Source of the DNA: Gemmatimonadota bacterium
Lineage (GTDB): Bacteria > Gemmatimonadota > Gemmatimonadetes > Gemmatimonadales > GWC2-71-9
Assembly (NCBI GenBank): GCA_027294815.1
Contig: JAPULP010000161.1
Location: 1 to 7,888, forward strand
Length of the DNA stretch: 7,888 bases
Direction: 5' to 3'
The translations under genes and the position numbers were made by a program. Shown here piece by piece: positions 1-6,365 of the stretch (position 1 is its first letter; every line of letters begins with the position of its first letter). The notes below the pieces were generated by a model. The model worked only from the letters and a program-made list of their open reading frames with translations, was not told the DNA's origin and ran no database searches.

Positions 1-102
1 GATGAGTACGTGCAGCAGGTGGGCGAGGAAATCGCCAACTCGACCCCATTCTTCACCGAGGCGTTGAACGAGATTCTCGCGGGGGGACAGCCGGTTTTCT
101 AG
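1..102 (+). CDS. C-terminal end of an unidentified protein (5' truncated)
   Basis: An open frame runs from the first base of the window to a TAG stop at 100-102, giving 33 residues that end in AGGQPVF. The visible piece is polar and probably helical (acidic EEIANS, then FFTEALNEIL), with no membrane segment, cysteine motif or other signature. I do not recognise the family, and 33 residues are too few for a confident call. It shares the strand of prfB and ends 110 bases before the prfB GTG, so it may belong to the same transcript or be a separate upstream unit. The reading frame is credible because codon use (GAG, GTG, GCG, CAG) resembles the downstream genes and there is no competing frame. 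Confidence 0.6.
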   Translation, partial: DEYVQQVGEEIANSTPFFTEALNEILAGGQPVF

Positions 103-118
103 GGTGGTGCAGCACCCT
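101..118 (+). terminator. Small hairpin at the upstream gene's stop codon, possible weak terminator
   Basis: AGGGTG (101-106) and CACCCT (113-118) are perfect reverse complements around a 6-base loop, overlapping the TAG stop of the upstream gene. Only two T residues follow (118-119) before GCAGG, so it lacks the U-tract of a strong intrinsic terminator. An alternative fold, GGTG/CACC with a CAG triloop, uses the same bases. It could be a weak terminator, an mRNA 3'-end stabiliser, or chance in GC-rich DNA. Confidence 0.25.
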
Positions 119-144
119 TGCAGGCCGCTAAATTGTTGTCATGA

Positions 145-178
145 CGAGCCGTCGGCCCATTCGGGGTGTGACGGCTCG
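145..178 (+). promoter_or_regulatory. Hairpin in the prfB leader
   Basis: CGAGCCGTC (145-153) and GACGGCTCG (170-178) form a perfect 9-bp stem, extendable by a G-T wobble (154/169). The loop is about 16 bases and contains a further short CCC/GGG pairing. It lies 34 bases before the prfB GTG and is followed by CCTGATATTCATC rather than a T-run, so it does not look like a standard terminator. It may be an RNA structure in the prfB 5' leader or an operator for a dimeric DNA-binding protein. I do not recognise it as a known riboswitch or T-box. Confidence 0.35.
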
Positions 179-199
179 CCTGATATTCATCGAGACCAC

Positions 200-205
200 A
201 GGGAG
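200..205 (+). promoter_or_regulatory. Ribosome binding site for prfB
   Basis: AGGGAG lies 7 bases upstream of GTG 213, an ideal spacing. It decides the start of prfB: the resulting N-terminus, VSDVLDRLSEIDRRMTELRG (the GTG would be read as Met), has the length and helical character expected before the conserved LRGYLD of RF2. The in-frame ATG codons at 141 and 255 have no comparable upstream motif. Confidence 0.65.
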
Positions 206-212
206 CCCGATT

Positions 213-1317
213 GTGAGTGACGTGCTCGATAGGTTGAGCGAGATCGATCGCCGAATGACTGAACTCCGAGGGTACCTTTGACCTCGATTCCAAGATTTCC
301 CACCTAGAGAAACTCCAGGCGGCGATGGCCGCGCCCGGGTTTTGGGACGATCCGGAGAGCGCCCGGTCCGCGGTAGACGACCTGCGAGAAGTAAGGCGCT
401 GGACGGAGCCGTTCAGCGAGTTGTCGGTTCGCGTCCGGGATGCCCGTGAGCTAGCCGATCTGCTGGTCGAAGATCCCGATCCAGAGGTACAGTCCGGTCT
501 CGAGGAGGAAGTACCGGCGCTGCTGGCCTCACTGGAAGCGCTGGAGCTTCAGAACATGCTCCAAGGTCCGGACGATCAACGCGCAGCCCTCGTGACCATA
601 CACCCTGGCGCCGGGGGCACCGAATCGCAGGACTGGGCTCAGATGCTCATGCGCATGTATACGCGGTGGGCCGAGCGGCGAGGGTACAAGGTCGTGGTGC
701 TCGACCTGATTACGGGCGAAGAAGCGGGGATCAAGTCGGTGTCCATGGAGATCCAGGGTGATGCGGCATACGGCTATTTGAAAGCCGAAAAGGGCGTGCA
801 CCGGTTGGTGCGGATTTCACCGTTCGATGCGCAATCCCGCCGACACACTTCGTTCGCATCGGTGTTCGTCTATCCGGTGGTGGACGATTCGATTGATATC
901 GATCTGCGCGATGACGACATCGAGATGGAAGTCTTCCGCGCATCGGGGGCGGGTGGCCAGCACGTGAACAAGACCTCCTCGGCGGTGCGGTTGCGGCACC
1001 TGCCCTCGGGGCTGGTGGTGTCTTGCCAGCAAGAGCGGAGTCAGTTCAAGAACCGCGCAACGGCGATGAAGATGTTGAAAGCGGCCCTCTATCAGCGGGC
1101 GCGTGAGGAACAAGAGAAAGAGAAAGCCGAGCTGGAAGCGACGAAGGCGGACATCGCTTGGGGGAACCAGAGCCGCTCGTACGTGTTCCAGCCGTATACC
1201 ATGGTCAACGACCACCGCACGGAGTTGAAGGTCACCGACGTGCAAGCCGTGATGGACGGAGATCTCGACCAATTCATCCACGCGTATTTGAAACGCTACG
1301 GAAGTAAGGCGGCATGA
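213..1317 (+). CDS. prfB: Peptide chain release factor 2 (RF2), expressed through a +1 programmed frameshift
   Basis: RF2 recognises UAA and UGA in the ribosomal A site and triggers peptidyl-tRNA hydrolysis. Translation starts at GTG 213 behind a good ribosome binding site. Codons 213-278 give 22 residues ending LRGYL, an in-frame TGA follows at 279-281, and reading resumes one base forward at GAC 280-282, giving DLDSKISHLEKL and 367 residues in all, close to the 365 of E. coli RF2. The N-terminal helical domain (about 1-110) is followed by the codon-recognition domain with the SPF tripeptide at 202-204 (RISPFDAQSRRHTSF) and the GAGGQHVN loop with the catalytic GGQ at 247-249. The residue matching E. 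coli Thr246 is Ala (RASGAGGQ), the common form outside E. coli K-12. The stop codon overlaps the lysS start (ATGA). A later ATG at 325 would yield a protein lacking the first 37 residues and is unlikely to be the true start. Confidence 0.96.
268..282 (+). other. prfB: Programmed +1 ribosomal frameshift site of prfB
   Basis: The sequence GAGGGTACCTTTGAC contains every element of the classical RF2 recoding site: an internal Shine-Dalgarno-like GAGGG (268-272), a 3-base spacer TAC, the slippery CTT (276-278), the in-frame TGA stop (279-281), and a C straight after the stop, the poorest termination context. When RF2 is scarce, the leucyl-tRNA on CUU slips to UUU and decoding continues with GAC. 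When RF2 is plentiful, termination leaves a 22-residue peptide. The E. coli site has the same spacing with AGGGGG as its stimulator. Protein homology is continuous across the shift (LRGYL then DLDSK), which confirms that it is used. Confidence 0.95.
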
Positions 1318-2813
1318 CGGTCACGGAAGAACGGTCATACATAGAGGCCGCACGCCGCGAAAAACTCGAGGCGTTGATCGAGCGAGGAATCGCGCCGTTC
1401 GCATACAGGTTTGAGCGCACGCACACGGCTCAAGAGGCCCTTGACGCGTACCACAGCGACGACGAAGAGGTGTCGGTGAGTACGGCGGGACGCATTGTCT
1501 CGATGCGGCCGCATGGCAAGACGACGTTCATTCACCTCGTTGACCGCTCGGGCAAAGTACAGCTGTATTTCAAGCGGGATGAAATCGGCGAAGACACGTA
1601 CGAACTGCTCAAACTCCTGGACTTGAGCGATTTCATTGGTGTGCGAGGCACATTGTTCAAAACGCGCACCGGAGAAATCACGGTCAAGGTGAAGGAATTC
1701 CAGCTTCTGACGAAGGCGCTGCGTCCGTTGCCGTTCGGCAAGGAGGACGCCGAAGGTGAGCAGCACGGAGGCCTGACCGATCCCGAGATGCGTTATCGCC
1801 AGCGATATGCTGATCTTGCGGTGCACGCCGACGTGCGGGAAGTATTCATGATGCGGGCGCGTGTCGTCCGGTTGATTCGAAAATTTTTCGACGATCGTGG
1901 CTATATCGAGGTCGAGACGCCGGTCTTGCAACCCATATACGGAGGTGCCGCCGCGTCACCATTCGTCACCCATCACAAGGCCCTTGGTGCCCGCCTCTAC
2001 CTCCGAATCGCCGATGAGCTGTACCTGAAGCGATGCATTGTGGGCGGGCTCGATCGGGTGTACGAAATCGGTCACGACTTTCGTAACGAGGGTATCGATC
2101 GGCTCCACTTCCCGGAATTCACGATGCTGGAATTCTACCAGGCATATGCCGATTACAATGACATGATGGAGATCCTGGAAGAGCTGGTGTCGGGCATCGT
2201 CAAGGAGATTTGCGGCTCCCTCCGGGTCGACCGGTTCGGGACCACGTTCGACTTCACGCCACCGTGGCAGCGCAGTGGGTACGTCGACTTGGTGCGCGAA
2301 CATTCCGGGGTGGACCTGGAAGATGCGGCCGATTCGGATCTGCGGGCTCAGTTGCGAGAGCACGTGGAAGACGAAGAAGAGGTGGCCGATTGGCCGCGGA
2401 CGAAGCTGATCGATGAGATGTTCAAGCACTTCGTCGAGCCAAGCCTGATCCAGCCGACCATCGTGCAGGATCACCCTATTGAAATCTCGCCGCTTGCCAA
2501 GGCGAAGCGGGGCAATCCACGTTTGACCGAGCGTTTCGAGATGTTGGTCAACGGACACGAGCTGGCCAACGCCTTCAGCGAACTGAACGATCCGGATGAT
2601 CAACGTCGTCGGTTCGAAGCGCAGGCGGCCGCACGCGAGGCGGGCGACGAAGAGGCGCACCAAATCGATGAGGATTTCATCCGTGCGCTGGAATACGGCA
2701 TGCCGCCCACGGGTGGATTGGGCTTGGGCATCGACCGATTGGTCATGCTCTTGGCGAACAAGAAGTCCATTCGGGACGTGATTCTCTTTCCGACGTTGCG
2801 GCCCAAGGCATGA
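1314..2813 (+). CDS. lysS: Lysyl-tRNA synthetase, class II
   Basis: This cytoplasmic enzyme charges tRNA-Lys with lysine using ATP. The 499-residue length is typical of bacterial LysS. An N-terminal helix (1-50) leads into an OB-fold anticodon-binding domain (about 55-140: GRIVSMRPHGKTTFIHLVDR). The class II catalytic core follows, with motif 1 around 191-205 (FFDDRGYIEVETPVL), the GGAAASPF loop at 210-217, motif 2 around 248-270 (RVYEIGHDFRNEGID, then PEFTMLEFY) and motif 3 at 462-480 (GMPPTGGLGLGIDRLVMLL). Two positions differ from the commonest bacterial form as I remember it: RIADELYLKR instead of RIAPELYLKR (230-240), and LHFPEFT instead of the usual HNPEFT (264-270). The ATP-contacting Arg and Glu of FRNEG remain, so it should be active. 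The start overlaps the prfB stop by 4 bases and its own stop overlaps the next start likewise, suggesting translational coupling. Confidence 0.97.
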   Translation: MTVTEERSYIEAARREKLEALIERGIAPFAYRFERTHTAQEALDAYHSDDEEVSVSTAGRIVSMRPHGKTTFIHLVDRSGKVQLYFKRDEIGEDTYELLKLLDLSDFIGVRGTLFKTRTGEITVKVKEFQLLTKALRPLPFGKEDAEGEQHGGLTDPEMRYRQRYADLAVHADVREVFMMRARVVRLIRKFFDDRGYIEVETPVLQPIYGGAAASPFVTHHKALGARLYLRIADELYLKRCIVGGLDRVYEIGHDFRNEGIDRLHFPEFTMLEFYQAYADYNDMMEILEELVSGIVKEICGSLRVDRFGTTFDFTPPWQRSGYVDLVREHSGVDLEDAADSDLRAQLREHVEDEEEVADWPRTKLIDEMFKHFVEPSLIQPTIVQDHPIEISPLAKAKRGNPRLTERFEMLVNGHELANAFSELNDPDDQRRRFEAQAAAREAGDEEAHQIDEDFIRALEYGMPPTGGLGLGIDRLVMLLANKKSIRDVILFPTLRPKA

Positions 2814-4060
2814 AGCGCTTGGAGTGGAGAATTGCGGGGCGGTATCTGCGCAGCCGCCGTTCGTCGCGGTTGGTGTCGCTGATCACCCTCATCGCGACCG
2901 CCGGTGTGGCGGTCGGAGTCACGGCCTTGATCGTCGTCATGGGCGTGATGAATGGCCTGCAAAACGAGCTGCGCGAGAAAATTCTCATTGCCAGCCCACA
3001 CCTGCGGGTACTCACGTGGGGAAACGGCCTGCGCGTGGATAATTGGCGCGATGCTCTCGAAGTGATTCGGGCACATCCGGATGTGGAAGCGGCCGCGCCG
3101 TTCGTGATCACGCAGGCCTTGGTCCGTGCCGGTGCCGACTACACTGAAGGTGTCCATGTACTGGGTATCGACACCGACACCGGTACCGTCGCGGTGACGC
3201 CCTTGCCACGCTACTTCGAGAGCGGCGACCTGCGGTTTGCCACGCGACTGCAGAGCGTCGATGGGGGGATTGTGCTGGGCGCGCGCGTGTCCGACCGGTT
3301 GCTGGCGTTTGAAGGAGACTCGGTGTCGGTCATTTCCTCCGCGGGCAGCAAGTTCAACGCTGCGATCGGTGCCTTCATGCCAAGCTACTGGTGGTTCGAG
3401 GTCACCGGCCGGTTTGAAACCGGCATGTTCGAGTACGACAACACGTACCTTGTGATGCCGCTGGAGGTCGCGCAACGGTTCGCGGGACTGGGCGACGCGG
3501 TCAGCGGCATCGACGTTCGTGTGAACGACCCGAGCGAGGCCCCGCGCATCGGTGACGAGTTGGAGTCGTTGCTCGACTATCCGTATCGCTCGGTGCCTTG
3601 GCAGGATCAGAACGCTCAGTTGTTCTCCGCGCTTCAGCTCGAGAAGCTCGGGATGGGGTTGATTCTGTTGCTGATCGTCATCGTTGCGGCGTTCAATATC
3701 GTCGGTACGCTGACAATGGTCGTGACCGATAAGACGCGCGAGATCGGCATTCTCAGAGCCATGGGTTTGCCTGCGAAGTCCGTGCGCAAGGTGTTTGTGT
3801 TACAAGGCATGATCGTCGGGTTGATCGGCACCGTAGTAGGCGCCGTTGTCGGGATGGTGATCGCGCAATTGTTCGACCGAGGGCGTTTAATCTCGCTCGA
3901 TCCGGCCGTCTATTTCATCGATCACCTGCCGATTCAGGTACGACCGCTAGACTTTGGCTTGATTGTCGTTGCGAGCCTCATCGTGGCGACGCTCGCGACC
4001 ATGTATCCGTCGCGCCGGGCCGCGGACCTCGCGCCGGTGGAAGCGATTAGGCACGAATGA
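2810..4060 (+). CDS. lolC: LolC/LolE-family ABC transporter permease (lipoprotein release)
   Basis: This is the inner-membrane permease of the Lol system, which extracts mature outer-membrane lipoproteins and passes them to the periplasmic carrier LolA. The 416 residues have the type VII ABC (MacB/FtsX) layout. A short cytoplasmic N-terminus (KRLEWRIAGRYLRSRR) precedes TM1 at about 22-47. A large periplasmic domain spans about 48-275. TM2 (about 279-304), TM3 (about 328-352) and TM4 (about 382-400) follow, and KTREIGILRAMGL at 308-320 is the cytoplasmic coupling segment that contacts the ATPase. The next gene is lolD, overlapping by 4 bases, which supports Lol rather than a MacB antibiotic exporter or FtsX. 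Only one permease gene is present, so it may act as a homodimer, as described for LolF, rather than as a LolC-LolE pair. LolC, LolE and LolF cannot be told apart firmly by eye; the symbol is provisional. Confidence 0.88.
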   Translation: MKRLEWRIAGRYLRSRRSSRLVSLITLIATAGVAVGVTALIVVMGVMNGLQNELREKILIASPHLRVLTWGNGLRVDNWRDALEVIRAHPDVEAAAPFVITQALVRAGADYTEGVHVLGIDTDTGTVAVTPLPRYFESGDLRFATRLQSVDGGIVLGARVSDRLLAFEGDSVSVISSAGSKFNAAIGAFMPSYWWFEVTGRFETGMFEYDNTYLVMPLEVAQRFAGLGDAVSGIDVRVNDPSEAPRIGDELESLLDYPYRSVPWQDQNAQLFSALQLEKLGMGLILLLIVIVAAFNIVGTLTMVVTDKTREIGILRAMGLPAKSVRKVFVLQGMIVGLIGTVVGAVVGMVIAQLFDRGRLISLDPAVYFIDHLPIQVRPLDFGLIVVASLIVATLATMYPSRRAADLAPVEAIRHE

Positions 4061-4758
4061 GCGCGATCCTCGAGGCCCGCGGCGTCAAGAAGAGCTTTCG
4101 GGGCGGCGACGCTGCCGAGCTGCAAGTGCTCGTGGATGTGAATCTCACCGTCCATCGTGGCGAAGTGGTCGCCATCGTCGGAGAGAGCGGCACGGGAAAG
4201 AGCACGTTGTTGCATTTGCTGGGAGTGCTGGACGAACCGACGGGTGGAGAGATCGTGCTGGATGGCAGGTCGTACGCGGCTCTGTCGGAGGAAGAACGAG
4301 ACTCGCTGAGAAACGACAAGCTCGGGTTTGTCTTTCAGTTCCATCATCTCCTGCGTGAGTTCACGGCTCTCGAGAACGTCATGATGCCGCTGATGATTGC
4401 CGGTGTGACCGATGCCGACGCGCGCAGCCGCGCCGAGGAGGGACTGGCTCGCGTAGGAATGGCTGGGCGGATGGCCCACCGTCCGGCGCAGCTATCGGGT
4501 GGTGAGCAACAGCGATGTGCGGTTGCGCGGGCCCTGATCAACGATCCCAAGGTGTTGTTGGCCGACGAACCAAGTGGCAACCTGGACGAAAGACATGCAG
4601 GCCTGCTTCACGATCTACTGTTTGAACTCGCGCGGGATATGGAGACGGCGCTCGTGATCGTCACACACAATCGTGCCTTGTCGGAGCGTGCTGATCGTAC
4701 CCTGGTGCTTGCTCGCGGCGAACTGCAGCTCGAATCGCCAAGGCGGGCGAGTCTGTAA
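4057..4758 (+). CDS. lolD: LolD, ATP-binding subunit of the lipoprotein-releasing ABC transporter
   Basis: This peripheral inner-membrane ATPase powers lipoprotein extraction by the adjacent permease. All nucleotide-binding elements are intact in its 233 residues: Walker A GESGTGKST (42-50), Q-loop FVFQFHHLL with Gln94, ABC signature LSGGEQQR (146-153), Walker B VLLADEP with Asp170-Glu171, D-loop SGNLD (173-177) and the H-loop His204 (VIVTHN). FQFHHLLREFTALENVMMP is characteristic of the LolD/MacB subfamily of ABC ATPases, and the length matches LolD. The start overlaps the permease stop (ATGA) and the stop shares one base with the next start (TAATG). A TTAGG at 4047-4051 could serve as its ribosome binding site. 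A closely related MacB or FtsE ATPase is the alternative; the permease neighbour makes LolD most likely. Confidence 0.92.
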   Translation: MSAILEARGVKKSFRGGDAAELQVLVDVNLTVHRGEVVAIVGESGTGKSTLLHLLGVLDEPTGGEIVLDGRSYAALSEEERDSLRNDKLGFVFQFHHLLREFTALENVMMPLMIAGVTDADARSRAEEGLARVGMAGRMAHRPAQLSGGEQQRCAVARALINDPKVLLADEPSGNLDERHAGLLHDLLFELARDMETALVIVTHNRALSERADRTLVLARGELQLESPRRASL

Positions 4759-5258
4759 TGCAGTGTGACGAGTGCCAGGAACGCCCGGCGGCGATCCACT
4801 TGACGCAGATCGTGAACGATTCCGTTACGACGGTCCATTTGTGCGAGCAGTGTGCCGCGGACAAGGGCGTCCAAACGGGGGCGACGGTCGCCAAGTTCCC
4901 GCTTTCGGATTTTCTCGCATCGATGGGGAAGGGCGGGGGAGCGTCCAACCAATCGCCGGTCGGCGACGACACGGCCGAGTGCGACCACTGCGGTGGGACG
5001 TTACGGGATTTCCGGGAATCTGGTCGTCTGGGGTGTCCGGACTGTTACCGGACTTTCAGCGGGCATTTACGCGACCTGCTGCGCCGTCTCCATGGTGCGA
5101 GCCAGCATGTTGGTGAACTGTATATGGCAGCGGTGTCGGGCGGGAGTGGTGATGCGCCGGGCATCGGGGAACTGCGCGACCAACTACGTCGTGCGGTGGA
5201 ATCGGAGAACTTCGAGTTGGCGGCAGAGTTGCGCGACCGCATTCGGGTGATGGAATGA
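4758..5258 (+). CDS. mcsA: McsA-type zinc-finger protein with C-terminal UVR motif, activator of the McsB arginine kinase
   Basis: McsA is a zinc-binding adaptor that activates McsB and links it to ClpC. This 166-residue protein has four CxxC pairs: C3/C6 (MQCDEC), C29/C32 (CEQC), C75/C78 (CDHC) and C93/C96 (CPDC), enough for two zinc sites. The linker at 38-72 is low in complexity (GKGGGASNQS). A C-terminal UVR motif lies at about 136-166 (LRDQLRRAVESENFELAAEL). The same motif type occurs in the middle domain of ClpC downstream, consistent with a shared interaction mode. The start is fixed by the first zinc pair, which begins at residue 3. It overlaps lolD by one base (TAATG) and mcsB by four (ATGA). 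Automated annotation often names such proteins UvrB/UvrC motif-containing; immediate linkage to mcsB and clpC supports McsA. Confidence 0.9.
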   Translation: MQCDECQERPAAIHLTQIVNDSVTTVHLCEQCAADKGVQTGATVAKFPLSDFLASMGKGGGASNQSPVGDDTAECDHCGGTLRDFRESGRLGCPDCYRTFSGHLRDLLRRLHGASQHVGELYMAAVSGGSGDAPGIGELRDQLRRAVESENFELAAELRDRIRVME

Positions 5259-6334
5259 CCTTCGACATCAATCTCGTTCCGGACGGTGGTATCTCTTGGC
5301 TCGATGCGAGTGGGCCCGACGGGAACATCGTGCTCTCGACACGCGTCAGGCTCGCCCGGAATATCGACGGCCAGCGGTTCACCGTACGGTCGAGTCCGGA
5401 GGACAATCAGGTGGTGCTGCAGCAGGTCGAGCGCGCGAGTCGGGCCTCGCGCGCACTGCACGACGCTCCACTCATCCGTATCGACCACCTGCAGCCGGCA
5501 GAGCGCCAGTTGCTCCATGAGCGACACCTGATCTCGAGAGACTTGACCGGTCTGGAGGCCGACGGAAACGTCCGTGCTGGGGCCGCCCTCCTCACGAACG
5601 GATGTGTCGGGGTGATGGTCAATGAAGAGGATCATGTGCGGCTCCAATGCTTGAAATCGGGCTTTGCCCTCACCGAGGCGTACTCCGATCTCGAGCGTCT
5701 CGACGCCGAGATGGGGGGGCAGTTAGCCTTCGCGTTCCATGAGGAGTTCGGTTATCTTACCTCCTGTCCGACCAACGCTGGTACCGGTTTGCGGGCGTCC
5801 GTCCTGATCCACCTTCCGGGGCTGGTGTTGACGAAGGAGATCGCGAAGGTGCTTCAGGGCCTTTCCCAGGTTGGGCTCACCTTTCGAGGGCTCTATGGGG
5901 AAGGGAGCGAGGTCGTCGGGAACTTCTTCCAGCTCTCGAATCAGACCACTCTGGGCAAGTCTGAGACCGAGCTGCTCGACCACCTCGGCGATATGGTGCG
6001 CAAGGTGATCGAGTACGAGCAGCAGGCTCGACACGTGCTCCAACGTGACGCACCCACGGTGACCGCGGACAAGGTCTGGCGCGCCTATGGCTTGCTGAAG
6101 TACGCTCGCAGCCTGTCGTTCGAAGAAACGATGAATCTGCTGAGCGGGGTCCGCCTGGGTGTGGGTCTGAACCTGATTTCGGATATCAGTGTATACACAT
6201 TGAACAAGCTGTTGATTTTCGCCCAGCCGGCGCACTTGGCCGTGCGTGAGGGGCGGGAAATCGGCGATCCGGAGCTATCAACGGCGCGGGCAACATATAC
6301 GAGGCAATTGCTTGAAGCGGATGCGGCCCGGTGA
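5255..6334 (+). CDS. mcsB: McsB protein-arginine kinase
   Basis: McsB is a phosphagen-kinase-fold enzyme that transfers phosphate from ATP to arginine side chains of proteins, marking them for ClpC-ClpP. The 359 residues match the family (about 360). Visible family motifs are the nucleotide-binding LSTRVRLARN (27-36), NEEDHVRLQ (123-131) with the acidic catalytic residues, CPTNAGTGLRASV (171-183) with the catalytic Cys171, RGLYGEGSE (211-219) and SNQTTLGKSE (228-237). The C-terminal helical domain follows (about 255-359). In Bacillus and Geobacillus McsB an RDxxRA motif near the C-terminus binds phosphoarginine allosterically; here the matching stretch appears to be LSTARA (341-346), keeping only the final RA. 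The start ATG overlaps the mcsA stop (ATGA). Free-arginine or creatine kinase activity is less likely, since the N-terminal guanidino-substrate domain of those enzymes is absent and mcsA and clpC flank the gene. Confidence 0.95.
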   Translation: MTFDINLVPDGGISWLDASGPDGNIVLSTRVRLARNIDGQRFTVRSSPEDNQVVLQQVERASRASRALHDAPLIRIDHLQPAERQLLHERHLISRDLTGLEADGNVRAGAALLTNGCVGVMVNEEDHVRLQCLKSGFALTEAYSDLERLDAEMGGQLAFAFHEEFGYLTSCPTNAGTGLRASVLIHLPGLVLTKEIAKVLQGLSQVGLTFRGLYGEGSEVVGNFFQLSNQTTLGKSETELLDHLGDMVRKVIEYEQQARHVLQRDAPTVTADKVWRAYGLLKYARSLSFEETMNLLSGVRLGVGLNLISDISVYTLNKLLIFAQPAHLAVREGREIGDPELSTARATYTRQLLEADAAR

Positions 6335-6365
6335 GGCCGCTCTACACGACAAGACGGTCCAACAG

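Noticed and set aside
141..143. ATG 141, in frame with the prfB leader codons, as an earlier prfB start
   Set aside because: It would add 24 residues unlike any RF2 N-terminus, would place the leader hairpin in coding sequence, and has no ribosome binding site; GTG 213 has one at ideal spacing.
103..212. Sigma-70-type promoter before prfB
   Set aside because: GATATT (182-187) is a 4/6 match to a -10 box, but no acceptable -35 hexamer lies 16-18 bases upstream, and TTGTCA (136-141) has no matching -10. Too weak to annotate.
325..327. ATG 325 as the start of prfB
   Set aside because: It would discard conserved RF2 sequence upstream (LRGYLDLDSK, then ISHLEKL) and ignore the clear frameshift site at 268-282.
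1956..2663. 235-codon minus-strand open frame opposite lysS
   Set aside because: It is a shadow of the lysS catalytic core, with no motifs or ribosome binding site supporting it.
2600..3475. 291-codon open frame on the minus strand across the lysS-permease junction
   Set aside because: It is antisense to two well-supported genes, with no domain signature and a composition typical of a shadow frame.
6335..6365. CIRCE, CtsR box or separate promoter before clpC
   Set aside because: The 31-base gap contains no inverted or direct repeat resembling CIRCE or a CtsR operator, and is too short for a clear promoter.
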